Of a stretch of 64,000 bases of DNA, positions 11,920 through 25,500 are shown in pieces. This DNA is from Ananas comosus (lineage: Eukaryota > Streptophyta > Magnoliopsida > Poales > Bromeliaceae), in NCBI RefSeq assembly GCF_001540865.1, contig NC_033625.1, forward strand, positions 14,669,339 through 14,733,338, given 5' to 3'. The translations under genes were made by a program, and so were the position numbers. The notes beneath the pieces were generated by a model. It worked only from the letters and a program-made list of their open reading frames with translations, was not told the DNA's origin and did not search any database. Position 1 is the stretch's first letter. Each line of letters begins with the position of its first letter.

Positions 11920-12647
11920 TGTTGAGCCAATTAGGCGCGAACAGCTGGCACGTTGGGTTCATATCCGTAAGACGGCTAAAACAGTAGACCTAGAGTACAC
12001 CGGACGCACACGAGCCGCGCTGGATCGAGGAGTAATAGCAACCGCAAGCAGTTACGAGCGGTTCCGATCGGCCAAAGGTGGTCCTACAAATCAGGAGATA
12101 GTGGCTGATCGTGCAAGAGCAATAACTAACGCAAGGGCGATTCTACAAATAGACATACAATACCTTGAAAAGGGGTCTTCGCCCCTGCGCACAAAAGACC
12201 ACCTTTATTTTCCTGCATCTTTCCTTCCTGCATTTACCGCTTTTCTTAGGAGTAGTTCTTGTAACTTAGCATCCTGGAGTCTGTCTGTCCCTCGGGCATC
12301 ACTCCGCTGTAGACTAAAAACTCTTCTCTCTGTACTCTCTGCTGTTATATTCAATAGAAGGATATTATCGGCTTTTCAGGCCAGCCAGTTTCTTGAGTTG
12401 TTTAGCAATTCGGCTCATCTTTCAGTCGAATTCTGGGCTTCCACTCTTCATTCGGTTCATCCTGCCGAAGCGAGTTTACTGTAGAGGTTTTCGAACCCGG
12501 CTGATTCGTTCCCTCATTGGCCGAATCGCTTGATTCGTCGTGAGCGCAAACTTCGAGGGTCAACATCTGCGGCCGCTCATCATCCCGACGTTATTCCCGA
12601 GGAGAATATTTGACCGGGTCAAGGGTCGGGACTTTCGGCCACCAACA
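11920..12647. mobile_element. Solo LTR with 5-bp target duplication
   Basis: A 728-base block, much richer in GC than its surroundings, starts TGTTGAGCCAATTAGG and ends GGCCACCAACA, giving the TG...CA ends of an LTR with short inverted termini TGTTG/CAACA. The five bases on each side are identical (AGTAT at 11915-11919 and 12648-12652). No second LTR or internal region is next to it, so it is a solo LTR left by recombination, most likely of a Gypsy-type element. The open frame at 12101-12484 lies inside it and resembles no known protein. Confidence 0.9.
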
Positions 12648-12652
12648 AGTAT

Positions 12653-14105
12653 ATAAGCAAAATTCATAATATATTTTTAAAATATAATAAGTTTTTTTTT
12701 AAAAAAGAACTAGTTTATAAAAATTCGCAAGAAAATTAAAATCCAATTATTGGTAGAGGTAAGTGTTTAAATAAGATTAGATAAGAGTTTATATTAAATA
12801 TAGATATAGATTTTTTTTTTGAGAAAAATTAAATATAGATATAGATAGATATACTAATTGCATACCACAAACTCTTCTATTTTTATTTCAAAATAGTAAT
12901 TTAGAATTATTTTAATTATGTGTAACATTAATTGTCTTAAATAAGATTTTAATGTGATGCAAATTTTGAGCACATCATTTTTTTGACGAATTGTAGTCAT
13001 GTAAATAATACGAGATGCTTTAATTAAATTATATAAAATTAAAATCATAATGCATCTTTCACTAATTTAATACATTTAGTTTTAACTTTGTCACTAATTT
13101 AATAAAAAAAATTAGTAAAATCGATAATAAAAAGATAAAAATGAAATCACAGAGCACTAAATTAATACACTTTAAACCGTATGATACTAAAGTGAGAAAG
13201 TGTGAAACCACAGGGGTTGTATTTGAAATTTTTTCTAAAAAATATGAATGGAATTATTAGATATCGGAGTAAAAATTGTATGGAGATTTCAAAACAACGA
13301 TTCACATGATTAATTATAAAATAAAATATTTAAAATATATAAAGATAAAAAAATTTATGAATATATATATATAAATTAAAACATTTTCGTGGGATATGTT
13401 TAGAATCAAATGAGTGGATTAGTTGCTTAGTGGGGTCTCTTTGCCCTCCACGTACCGTTTCCTTAATAAATGGCCTGGTCAAATTTATGAATGGTCCTTG
13501 TCCTTTTTTCACATGACAAAGTAGTCCTTATACTACTAATTTAAATATTTTTGTTTCTAAATTTTCATATGTATTGCACTTTAATACCTAACCATTAAAA
13601 TTTTAGGCTTATTGTAGAATAATATTTAACCATATGTAAAGTGAACAAAAATAAGCAATGTATTTACAATAAAAGGATAAATGGTCATTTTTTTAAAAAA
13701 AAATTATTTATTGGTGTGTGTATCGAGTATCTTTTCTATCTGATGGAGTCATATTTTTACTATTTAGAAACTTTAAAAGTGCTTATCTAAAATATAGGGA
13801 CGGAATAGCAATATTTGAACAGTATAGGGACCATTGATACAATTTTTTTACTCTAATAAATTACTAAAAGAGTAATTAACGCCTGCAATTTTGGCGCCAC
13901 TCCTATTCTCCGACAAACCGTTTTCGACAAACCTATTGTCCGGATAACGGCGCATGCGGACGCGCAAGATCCACCGTCCAATACACAGAATTCGATGATA
14001 ACCGTCCGATGCTTGAATACAGTTTGTACGTTACCACGCGTCCGCATGCGACAAGGGTCTCGGGGTGGGACCTTGTTTGCGTATCCATAAAATCCTCTTT
14101 AATTA
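12653..14105. other. Intergenic with one foldback fragment
   Basis: Mostly AT-rich without coding signal. At 13140-13230 there is a right-arm fragment of the GTACTAAAGTGAGAAA foldback family. GC-richer sequence at 13880-14090 looks like displaced promoter or repeat DNA; it shares TCCGCATGCGACAAG with 15479-15493. Confidence 0.45.
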
Positions 14106-15320
14106 CAGTGAAAAATGTATAGAGACCCCTCAACAATAACACGTTTCGAAATATCACCTTCATATGTTTCTTGATTAATTTTTTTGTTGTTTTAGTTGTT
14201 TTAATATGTTTCTAAATTAATTTTTAAATGCGCAGAACCATTTAAAGTTTCACCTATTTGTAAATAGCCATATAAAGATTTAAAATTTCATATATATATA
14301 TAGAATTAAGCTACTATACTATCTATAGTACGGGAGCTCCCGTACTATAGTGTTATTTTTATCTTAAGGGGTTCAAATCAACGATCCACACCGTTAAATA
14401 TGATCTAAGGTATATGAAGTTCTTAGGAATAAAATTTTAGTTTTCGTATGGTCGAGTGAGATATATATATATATCTCGATCCGATGATATGATAGATATC
14501 ATGCCCTCGAGGGCATGATATCACAACAAAAGCTAGAAGCCCGCAAGTTTAGTTGCTAGATGTGCCAATTTTGACTAGATCCTATAAATTTCAAAAATCT
14601 TTATTTTAAAATATAAAAAAGTTGTATCAAATGAAATACTAGTTTTATAAAATTTTAACAGTTAAAAGTTACCGATAATACTGCTCAAACCTCAAATTGC
14701 CACATCTTCTTAGATTTAAAGAAGTTTAAAACTATCTTTTATGAAATTTGATATATCTAATTCCAATTGTAAGAACTAGAACTTAAATTTTCAGGATACG
14801 AGTTTAAAATTTCTCATAAGTTAAAAGTGGCAGGTAAAACTGTATTAAATAAATGATTCATTTGCTATAGCTTTTCNTAAACCATTTAAACTACCTAGAA
14901 ATCAAATTTCACGCACTTTCGATATTATTCTTTTATCCATCAAGTGAACAGAAAAATGAATGGCTGAAAATGAATACTCTTTAAAAAATAATGATAGAAG
15001 TCTTGTAATCAATATCAAGAGTATAGATTTCGTTTTAAATAGTTTAAAGAATTTTCTAATAAAAATTCAATTGATTTGGATATCTTTATGCCGTTAAACG
15101 AGAAAACGCCTCTTATCGATCATTAAAATTACAAAATTTGAAACCCTTTGATCATTAGGCAAATGATGTCGAAAAGATTTGAAATTTGATTTATAAACGC
15201 TTCAAGTGGTATAGATCATGTTCAACGGAGTCAATCGTCAATTTGAAAGCTGTATCATTGAAAACAAATCGATAGTAAAATAGCTCGTTTACTACCGATA
15301 GTACTCTAGCTCAACTCTAN

Positions 15321-15351
<31 letters not shown>

Positions 15352-15457
15352 CGTCGACGTCGAGACAAGAAATTTAGGGACCTTATCGGTAGAATTTGAA
15401 AGTGTTGGGAATTGTTTTAAAAATTAGGTATAATTGAGGGGGTTTCCTGAAAATTTC
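14106..15457. mobile_element. Nested MITE/hairpin element cluster
   Basis: Outer ends look like inverted copies: GAGACCCCTCAACAATAAC at the left and the inverse of a GAGGGGGTTTCC end at the right. Inside lies a microsatellite-bounded hairpin element of about 1 kb (about 14310-15320) whose arms share CAACGATCCACACCGTTAAA-like and inverse sequences. Two perfect 28-base palindromes sit at 14323-14350 and 14495-14522, and a TA microsatellite at 15321-15348. Ambiguous bases occur at 14877 and 15320. Confidence 0.6.
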
Positions 15458-15937
15458 CACCTAAGTGCGTCAGCACGTGTCCGCATGCGACAAGCTCCCG
15501 CGGAAATAGTCCCCGTCTCTGTAACCATAAATCCCCACTCTCTTTATACCACCCCGCCGAAAAAAAAAAAAAAAAAAACTAAAACTACAATTACCAAAAA
15601 CGTCCCCAGAACTACCCCGGTAGTAAAACTCCAGGGGCATAAACGTCAATTCAAATGGAGCTGCTTTTAAGTCCCTTTCTATTTTGGGGTACACCTGGGG
15701 TGTCCCGAAAACACGTAGAGAGAGAGAGAAAGAGAGTGTCTGTGCGTATGCGCCGCATAACGTGTTCGAATTTGAAAAGGAAAAGAAAGGGAAAGGTTTG
15801 CCGTGGACCGATCTCGCCACGTCATCGGTAGACCATGAGCTGCTTTAAAGGCCAGAGATGCCTTAAGAGAGATTTAATTGGGCGGTCCACGAATGACGTG
15901 GCCGACGCGGTCTACGTAATGTTTATTCCGTGGCCCC

Positions 15938-15945
15938 TATTTATA
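15938..15945 (+). promoter_or_regulatory. TATA box of the auxilin-like gene
   Basis: TATTTATA followed by GC- and CT-rich leader sequence, about 200 bases before the probable start codon. A telo-box run (AAACCCTAACCCTAAACC, about 16059-16076) lies between it and the ORF, as expected for a plant 5' leader. Confidence 0.5.
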
Positions 15946-16140
15946 GCTCCTGCTGCTGCTGCTTCCTCTTCCCTCGTTTGCAGTCTCTCTCTCTCTTTCT
16001 CTCTCTCGCGTTCCAAATACGAACGAGCGAGCGAGCGACTGCGAGAGAGAACGATCGGAAACCCTAACCCTAAACCAAGGAGAGAGAGAGGGGGGGAGGG
16101 GGGGAAGGGTTTCGATCGATTGATCGATCGTTCGATCGAT

Positions 16141-16504
16141 ATGGGCGTGGTGGTAGTTATAAATAGGAAGGTGATCGGGGCCCCGCCCGCCTCGGGATCC
16201 GCGGCGGCGGCGGCGATGAGGCGGTGGACTACGCCGAGATCTTCGGCGCCGTGTCGAGCTCCGCCTCGATTCCCGTCCTCGACCTCTCGTCTCCGGCGAT
16301 CTCCGGCACCGGGGCAGGCGAGGCCGCGGCGGAGGACGCCGGGATCGACTACCCCGAGGTGTTCGGCGGCGGCGATGGCGAGGGTTTCGGCGCCTTCTAC
16401 GAGGATTTGGTCGCGGAGAAGAAGCGAGAAGAGGAAGTAGAAGAAGAAGAAGAAGAAGAAGGGGTCTCCTCTCATCGGAGGTTCGTCACGCTTTTGTTTT
16501 TTTC

Positions 16505-16548
<44 letters not shown>

Positions 16549-19500
16549 CCGCTTCGAAAATTTCCCAAATTTGATTTTTCGGGTTATTTTTATGGATTAG
16601 TCCCTGCGATATCCCAATATCGTGTCGCAGTCCCTACATTTTTTATCTAAATATTCTAGTTCATGATTTTTTTTTTCGTTTATTACTTAATAAAGAAAAT
16701 GATCATTTCAAATGAAAGAAGTTATTTCACAATTAATTGCTTTAGTGATTAAGCACTAAAAGTGTTTAAGAGAATAGTACAGGGACCAACTTGTAATATT
16801 CTAATATTCCCAATGTGGTCCATACATTTTGTTTAATTTGAATATTTTAGCTCCTATTTTTTTTCTGTAAATTATACACAAATTATAATGGCTCGCTTAT
16901 TGTTAGTCAAATTCGAACAACAAGGTGTTAGAAAGAGTTATTTCACAATTTAAACAATATCTCGTTTTAAAGATTAAGGACTAAACTGTTTAGTTGGAAA
17001 AGTATAGGCCCCATATTGCATATATTGGGATTTTTTTACCATTTTTATTATTTGAGTGAAGTAGTTAATTGGGACTTATTTTAAGATCTTATTCTTTTGG
17101 TTGAACTTTGCGTCAACAGTGGGGCCATACATGATAATTATGAGTCTCTTTTCCTACAATAGTCCCTGCACTATCCCCAGGTTGCAACTTGGTCCCTTTA
17201 TTGTTCATTTGAAATTTCTTTAGTTCATTAATTTTTGTATAATGTATTGTAGGCCTTGACAACTTTTTTATTTTTTATTTTTATTCTTCCTAAATAGACT
17301 TTCCTGGGCCGGGTTCTAATCACATTTTAGTGAATTGGACAAAGGGCCCAACTAGAGCCACAAAAATTGGGCCGACCGATCCCGGTTAAGCGGGTCGGGC
17401 CGGATTTACTCGGATTGAGTTTGAAGTACTTTAAAACAAGTCATTTTACAAAAAGGGGTTAGAATGGTCAATTTCGTAACAAAAAGTTAGAGCTTTTCGA
17501 CGGTCAAGGACTAAAGCGCAATGCTTATGAAATTCCAAGAACTAAAATATTCAAGTAAAAAGACTAGAAACAAGTTGGGAGGGTTACACCACATTCACTT
17601 GGAGCGAGTTTAAAGTATGTTAATATAAGCCATTTTTACAAAAAGAGGTGTGTTGAAGGTAAAATATAAAAATACCGTTCTCCGACAACTTAAAGCTATT
17701 GGAGAACAACAGTTGTTTCATATAATTTAACACGATATTAAAATAGGAGCTTATGAATTCAAATCGCCTCAAGCTTCTAGTCCCATTTAATTTCTAAGTT
17801 TTTCCGCCGTTCTGTGACAACTTAAGCTGTTGGAGAACACTGATTGTTCTTTTTGGCCGTCAAGGACTAAAGTGCAAGGCATGTGAACTTTTCCGGGACT
17901 AAAATATTGAATATTCATGCATAAATTTTTCCCCCTTTTGGCACCTTCTTAGATTTGTTAGGTAGAAGGGAAAAAAAAAAGGATCATTATGAAGAACAGT
18001 TGATTATAACATCTAAGACAACAAAACTGGATGAAGGCAACGTTTGATTTTTAAGGCTTTGAAAACAGAATTTAGATGAATGCAGCTTTGAGTATTGTCA
18101 TTCAGCAATTATAAGTTTGATTACTTTATTTCAATTAAACATAGGAATGTTAAGGTTTCTGTTTTTGTTCTTCCCAGAATATGTTGGATGATAGTCCTTG
18201 AGAAGTTACCATAAGCATTTATGATATATATTCATACCAAGTAGGAAACATATTCTGTATGGTGTGATCAACTCATGTTTTGGAAACATATCATATTTGG
18301 GACATATTTGGGGGGGAAATTAAAGCCCTTAAGACCTGTGTGCTCTCATGTTTGATCAATTGAAAATGAAATAATATTCTTCTCTCTCGAGTTACTTAAA
18401 GGGATAATTACCCTTCGGTACGGTAGAACCATATAACTGGTATCAAAGCTGGTGCGTGATCATGTATTGCATATAGAAGGAGCTTTTGAAGATGAAGAAG
18501 AAGAAGATAAAATTCGCGACAAAGGAAGCAACTAACATTTGATTCACCAAGCTCGAGGCAAAGTATCATCTCCAGCACCGTCAACAATCTCGAACACTTG
18601 ATTATCGGCATAAATAGAAAGCTAGAAGTTTGTGCAACTACACCTGGTGAAGATGTTGATGCCGAGTTCAGGTAAAAGTTGCCCCTCCTTCTAACGTCTA
18701 TGGAGAAACCAACTTTGATGGTACAACCACATGTTGCACGATCACAGTTTCCCCTGTTTGATGCCAAGGATACAACCTGACACATTTATCAAGAAGAAAA
18801 TTGTTTCACTTGGGCAGATTTATTGAGCAAAATTGTTATTTTAAACACAATCAAACCTTAAAAACCAAAAGATTTATGTGAGCATCTTGTAACATGGAGG
18901 ATCTTGTAACATGGAGGAGGACTAACAGTGGTTCCAATTGTTTGAAACAAGTCGTCAAACTACGTCATGGGTAGTGTTCATAGAAGCCCTTTGCACTCGT
19001 TCTGGCCCAATTACGTACGGACACAAGATGGGAGAACGATCGTAAGCTGCGACACGACCCTACCAAAATATCCGTCATTTATGTAGTCTGACTCAAGATG
19101 ATTGCCAAACACACCGTAAGGTTAACCGAGGATCTTTATGTGATAATATATTAGTGACCTACGAAATGACTTGAACCAGAATATTCGAGTGTTTCTTCCG
19201 ACTGTTTTGCCTGCTACCATCTATCTTGTTCGTTTATGAGAGGAGAAACAAATAGTCTAGCATTGTATTATTATAAACCTGCCATTTTGGTTTACTATTC
19301 GATACAAGTTCCTTACACAATTGTTTCCACCATTAGAATTTTTTGTGCCTACAAAAGGAAGGGGAGAATAGATTGAGATTTACGGCTATGACAAAAAAGT
19401 TTGCTATGGGCACCAATGTAAAGATATTATATAACCAAGAACAAGTTCGATGACAAAACAAAATATATTCTGGAGAGATTCGATGAAATGACTTCTAAAG

Positions 19501-22500
19501 AAACACTACCGAAAAATTTCACATATGACATCTTTGATTTGTCGAGAAACAAAAAGTCATCATCCTCATCAGTTTAGGAAGCATCACGACTACCTATGTT
19601 TGAAAGAAGAATGCAATGTTGAATAAAGGAGGAAAAGAATTTTGGATATGGTGGTGGCCAACGGCGTAAAATGGCAACATGCAGTAAATTCTCGACAGCC
19701 GTTATGAAAGAAGATTATCAATTTAAGACATATCTATTTTCTTTCTTTTGAAGGTTGTGAGATGGTACTTTGAGTCCTAATGACTCCCTACATCGTACCC
19801 GTTAGTTGGGATTTGTTGAAGTTGCTTACATATTTACAACACAAATACAACACAATGGGCAACGATATATATATAATATATAAAAGTTCAAGAGCTTCGT
19901 CCACTAGACCAGAACTCAAGGGCGGAAACTTGAATAACATGTCCTGAATTTTCTACCTTGAGCATGAGGTGGTTCGTGCAAGGTGATGGAACTAAATATG
20001 CAGCCTTTGTTTGGCAGGAAATGAATTACGGTTCTGCTATTCTAGCATAAAAAATAAATTGTATAAGGAGGTAAATTCTAAATTATAACCAATTTATATT
20101 TTGAAATCATACCATATTATGGGCATTTTTGGAAAAAATGAGAATGCCTTCAAGGTCTATAAAGATGTACTATTTGGTTTGATCAACCAACAATGAAGTA
20201 AGTCTCCTCTCTAACTCTATATCCCTGACATAACAATTTTTGACACGACAAAACTATATCTGACATTCAAATATTCTTTCATTGTGCTAAACAAATTCCT
20301 ATCAATAACTAAGGATTCCTATGTTATTGCCAAAGAGAAATAGAAACAAAAAAAATACGTAGTGAATACCAATTCTAACTTTTCAATAAGTTCTTCCTCT
20401 TCTATAACACTAGTTTTTTTTGGTTGCCCTAATGTTTCTTAATAAGATATATTTTAACTTCGAAATTTGTGGCTAAATAGTAACCAACCTTATTCGAAAG
20501 AAATGGAGAAAGAGTTCTAGGGTTTTGGCATCTTTAATGATTTTGGCTAAAACTCATTTCCTTATATTGCATTGTTTTCGGCCAATACATAGAGAAGCAA
20601 CCTTTTACAAGTCTTTTGGCTAGAAACAATCAAAGGTGCAAAAACTCATGGTGTATTACACCATTTGCAAATATTTTGAAAGAAAGGCAAAAGAGTATGG
20701 CCCTCTAGGGTTGTAGTGATAATAATAAATAGTGTACAAATCAACCTATTATAATAATATTACGACCAGAGATACAATTTTCTTGCCATTTTATTTGTTG
20801 GACGAAACGAACTTTCTCGTTCGAATCCAAACTAGGTCTCCGTCTGGAATCTCTAGATTATGAAATCTAGAGAACCCGCATCATAATATTTGGAATTCCA
20901 AATAAGTCTATAAAGATCTTTCTTGATTTTCTTCTATTTCCAGGAGAAAATTGAGTACAAACTATGCAACAATTTTATCACTTCCGTACTTTTCGATCAT
21001 AATCATTCACCAACTTTTCCTCTACTTTTATCTTTTCAGAATTTTTGTATCACTTTTCAACTTTCAAATTATTACCATTTTTCATAAAACTTATTTTCTA
21101 TATTTTCGCCTTCTCACAACTCTCTCAGAGGAGTTCGAAATTTAGCAGCGATTTCGAAAAGCCACATTGTATAGAATTCATTAAGATTCGTGCATGGACA
21201 AATAGTCTTTAGTTGGGCCCTGTTATAGATAGACAATCTCGTTCATATTTCAGGGTCTGGTCGGCTCCAGACAACAGAAATGATCAGTATTTCTACTCTC
21301 GTCTAACCTGATTTAAAATCAAGACATGGCTTTTTGCCACCCCTCGATCTTCTATTTCTGATAATTACACTGATTCAAAATTATAAAAATTCTCTGGTCT
21401 TAACGACCACTTTCATGCCAAATTATTAAGACCAACATGCCCTAGTAACCATCCTTCTGCTTTTAGAGGGACAGGAAGCTTCTTTCAATCACTACTAAGG
21501 TTGAAGTCTTCTTCTACTAAAATCCCTGATGAGAAAAATCTCTTTATTAATGGAAAATTCACAATACAAAAAAGGCCTTATTTATAGTTCTCCTTGCCTA
21601 CTTAACATAAATTCAAATAATAAAGAAATATCCCAATCTTGTATGGAAATTGGAGAAACATCCAACTCGGATCCGGATCGTGAATGGTTGTAATGAATGC
21701 CTATCCTCTATTCAATTATTCACTCCTTTAGTCTATCGTTTGAAAGAAAGAAAAAATGGTGTTACGTCAATCTTATTATTAGAGTTTGATGATACGGTAT
21801 TTGTTCAAGGCTCGTGTTGTTGGTCTTTGTTGCAAATTCTAATGATGTTGTTGACATGACATTTTCCTTTCGGGCATTGAACTTATGATAACTTATGAGG
21901 GACTAAGTTGTTATAGTTGAAACTTCATAAATGAAGTTTTGTTTGACCAGCGCCCCCTTGAATCTCTACCTCGTTTGGTACCTCTTCCTTTCCTTGTTTT
22001 CTTAAACTCAAATTCGATGCAATTAACTGCACCTTATTAATAAGGCCAACTATGAGGAAGGGTTGAATGTGAGAATCAACATATAGTTTGCTAATCTAAT
22101 TGGCAAACATTTCTGAAGTTTGTGCCATATGTGAAATGTTAGAAAGATCAACAAACAATCTGTGCAAAAGTTGTAGTGCTCGACTCAGTTTTGTCTCAGG
22201 ATTCCGGCAGACAGAGTATCTGGCGAGGGACGAAAACTTTCTTTCTTTCAATCTGAAGTAAATGTGTAAAATAAGAATCTGTTCTAGGTTAAAAATGCTT
22301 TATGTTTTTATTTGATGGTTGATCTGGGAAAGTACCAAATTCAAAGCTCTTCTTTCAGTGATTTCAAATAGGCATTAATGCAAATTATTGTTAAAACTTT
22401 ATTTTCTCTTATTGAGCCTGCTATGTTAATATCTCTTTGAAAAACTTGGTCCTTTTATTTCTAGCTGACATTTTTTCTCTAAATTGCATGACCGTCGTTA

Positions 22501-25500
22501 GTATCACCAAAGTAATTTTTAGGTAAGTCACGCGTTATTTATGAAATAACTTACATCTCTGTTTACTTCAGCAAGTTGTTTTGGATCTAATTATAGAATA
22601 AAATACGTTATATTGCCCAGAAGTTTTGCTGTATATTTAGCAATACTGGAGTTTAGTTATATTTAGCATTACTTTTGCTGTATTTGTACTACATGCTGGA
22701 TGAAGACTGCTTTGTTTTTGCGGCAAAAAAGGAAACTCTAATATCTTTCCTTATCTCAGAAATCTCAAGAGTTATTATGCAATGATTAAATTCTTTTATT
22801 TTCTTCTCTGACTGTTTACAGGAATCTGAAGGGAGCATGCTTTGATCACGATGCAACTGGAGTTTCTCCTTCGCCAAATTTAGTATGTTATAGCCCATCA
22901 AACCCAGAAAAGAATGAACTCCATTTTGGGAGAGCACAACAAGGAAAAAAGCAGCCTTCTTTGTTTACCTCTACTGGTAAGAGTGGAAATTTTTCGAAAA
23001 CTAATGAGAAAGAAGAGAATAAAATAAAGGAAACGCCCCCATCATCAAAACAGCCACCTGTAGCAACAATGAAGAAGGACATGAAACCAAAATCTGAATA
23101 TGATGGGTTTTTTCAGAAGCCCAAGGGAAGTTATGAGTTTCAGAATTGCAGAAGTGCTTATAAGTATAGAAAAGCTCATCAAAAGGCTGCAACTAAAAGC
23201 TCAAGTGATTCGACTGATGCTCCTGCAGCTAATGCTGCTGCAGCTAGTGCTGCTTTGAAAGAAGCAATGGAACAAGCTGAAGCTAAGATGAGGAGTGCAA
23301 AGGAGATGAGGGAGAGCATAGGCAAGTTGTTCAAAAGCAGCGCAAAGCTTGATCCTAATGATGCAATTTGTAGCGAGGAAAGGGAGAATAAAGCTGAATG
23401 CGAAGGAAAATCCTTCAGTAAAAAGTTGATTCATGCAGCTGCTATGAAAAAGCCGGAATTTAGGGAATCACCCCCACTTACTAATGAAGGGATTAATCCA
23501 TTCCAATCATCATACAACTCAGTGGAGACAAGTGGTACAAGAGAAGGAAGTGAAGAAATCTCGCAGCTGGTAAACGATGCAAATGATGCTGAAGAGGTTT
23601 TTAAATGCTCTGAGAAGGAAGGGAATATGAAGGAAGTGAAAGCTAAATCAAAGAACAGAGCGGAGGAAGGAGAAGAAACAGAAAGCAATGACAGAAGAAG
23701 CCAGGAAATGATGATAGGATTTAAAGAGAAATCTGAGTTGAAAACCTTCAGCAAACATTCCCAAGTAATTACAGGGTGCAATGGTGAGACAGAAAAATCA
23801 GAGAAAACTGAGAAAATTACAAATGCTGTGATGAATACAAGCAGGAAAGAAGAAATCGACAAGATAATCGACGAAGTTAAAGAGGTATGCATATCAGAAA
23901 AAGATAAGATCTCTCTGGAACCGTCTCCACAGGTTGTTGATCCTGGACAATACAAAAGTAAAAAAGAGGATTACGTCAATTTTAGTATTATTCAGGAGAA
24001 AACTGAGTCGAAATCTGGAGCTTCAAAGGTGGTTTTTAAGCTCGATACAAGTTCTATACAATCAGCGGCTGTTGAGAGTGTGAAGATGAAAGAGGTCAAA
24101 ACACCGGGGGTGAAAATTAAAAACAATGAGGAAGACAGTAGGGCCCAGGAATTGTTCTTGGGGGAAACCAATGAGAAATCAAAAGCAGTCGAAAAAACCC
24201 TTCATCGTGAAGAAAATGAGAATATAAGGAAACCGGCTAACCTTTCATATTATACTGAAAAGACCCCGTACGAAATAAAAGAAACTGATCAGAAACTGGA
24301 GCCTGAAGAACCCAAGAAATTTGAGAGGACTCAATATGCACATAACAAGGGAATCATAGGAGGTAAAGAGATCCCTCAACTCCAAAGCTTCACTAAAAAA
24401 TCCCAATTAACTGGTGAGTTAGCAAGTAAATATAAAAGGGATGGGAACACTTACTCTTATAATGAAACTTTTGAATGGTATTCAGACGCAAAGAAGTATA
24501 CAAATACTTTAATGGGTAGCAGAAGCGAAGAAGAAATGAAGGGGTTATTCGATACATTTCCGAAGGTCTCTATGCAAGTAAAAGATAAGATCTCCAAAGA
24601 ACTAGCTCCAGAAGTTGATGTGCATGGACAGGACAAAAATAACATTGAGGATCTCACTACTCAAGTTAAAACTGAACTCGAACCGGACAGCAGAATGAAC
24701 TCGAATGAGACATGCAAAGATTCTGAGGAGACTTACAAACCTGGTGATTTTTATTATGCAAGAAAAGAGGAAAAGAAGTCCTTGGCCAGCAAAAAGGATC
24801 ATGAATGCGCAAGATGTGTAGAGGAACTTAATGCAATTCCTGGGCTACCGGTGCTTGATGTGAGTATGAAGACGAAAGTGCTCATATATTCAAAAGAGGA
24901 AGATACAAACAATGAGGAAAATAGAGCGTCCAAGGAATCATTCTTATACGAAGCAGAGAAGAAGACAGTAGCAGCTCGAGGGACTTCTCATTGTGGAGAA
25001 AAAGAAAAAATAAAGGCACCATCTAACTTTTTATATTCTGCTGAAAAAGACAGGTGCAAAGTAAAAGAAATTGATCAGAAAGGAGAGCTTAAGGAACCCA
25101 AGAAGGCAGAGAGTATTCAATATGCACACAGCCAAGATAAAAGTGAAAAGGAGATAAGGCCTGAAACAGCAAAAGAGACTATAGAAGATGCAGCGAATAA
25201 AAATAAGCTGGGTTCTGCAAAAGAGGGCTCCCAGATAGATTACGCTGAGAAATGGGCAGCGGTAACTCAACTCCTTCGTCAGTGTAGCGAAAAGAACCAT
25301 AAGACAACATTTGAAAAGGAGAAAACTATAGATAGGATGCGAAAAGATGAAGAAAATGGGCGAAAAGATGTGCAGAAAGAAGATGCGAGTGGAAAGGGAG
25401 GTGTAGAAGAGAAAAATGTTCACAAGGAGAAATTGTTGCAGAGGAAGTTAGAAGAGAAGGAGAGGGAGATAGAGAGACAGAAAGACAATCTTGCTGTCAA

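Noticed and set aside
12101..12484. 127-codon open frame
   Set aside because: Lies wholly inside the solo LTR, resembles no known protein and has no splice context; chance frame in GC-rich LTR DNA.
15470..16568. Long frames on both strands around the auxilin-like promoter and exon 1
   Set aside because: Dominated by translated CT/GA and GCG repeats; only the exon 1 frame with DYAEIFG is supported by splicing into exon 2.
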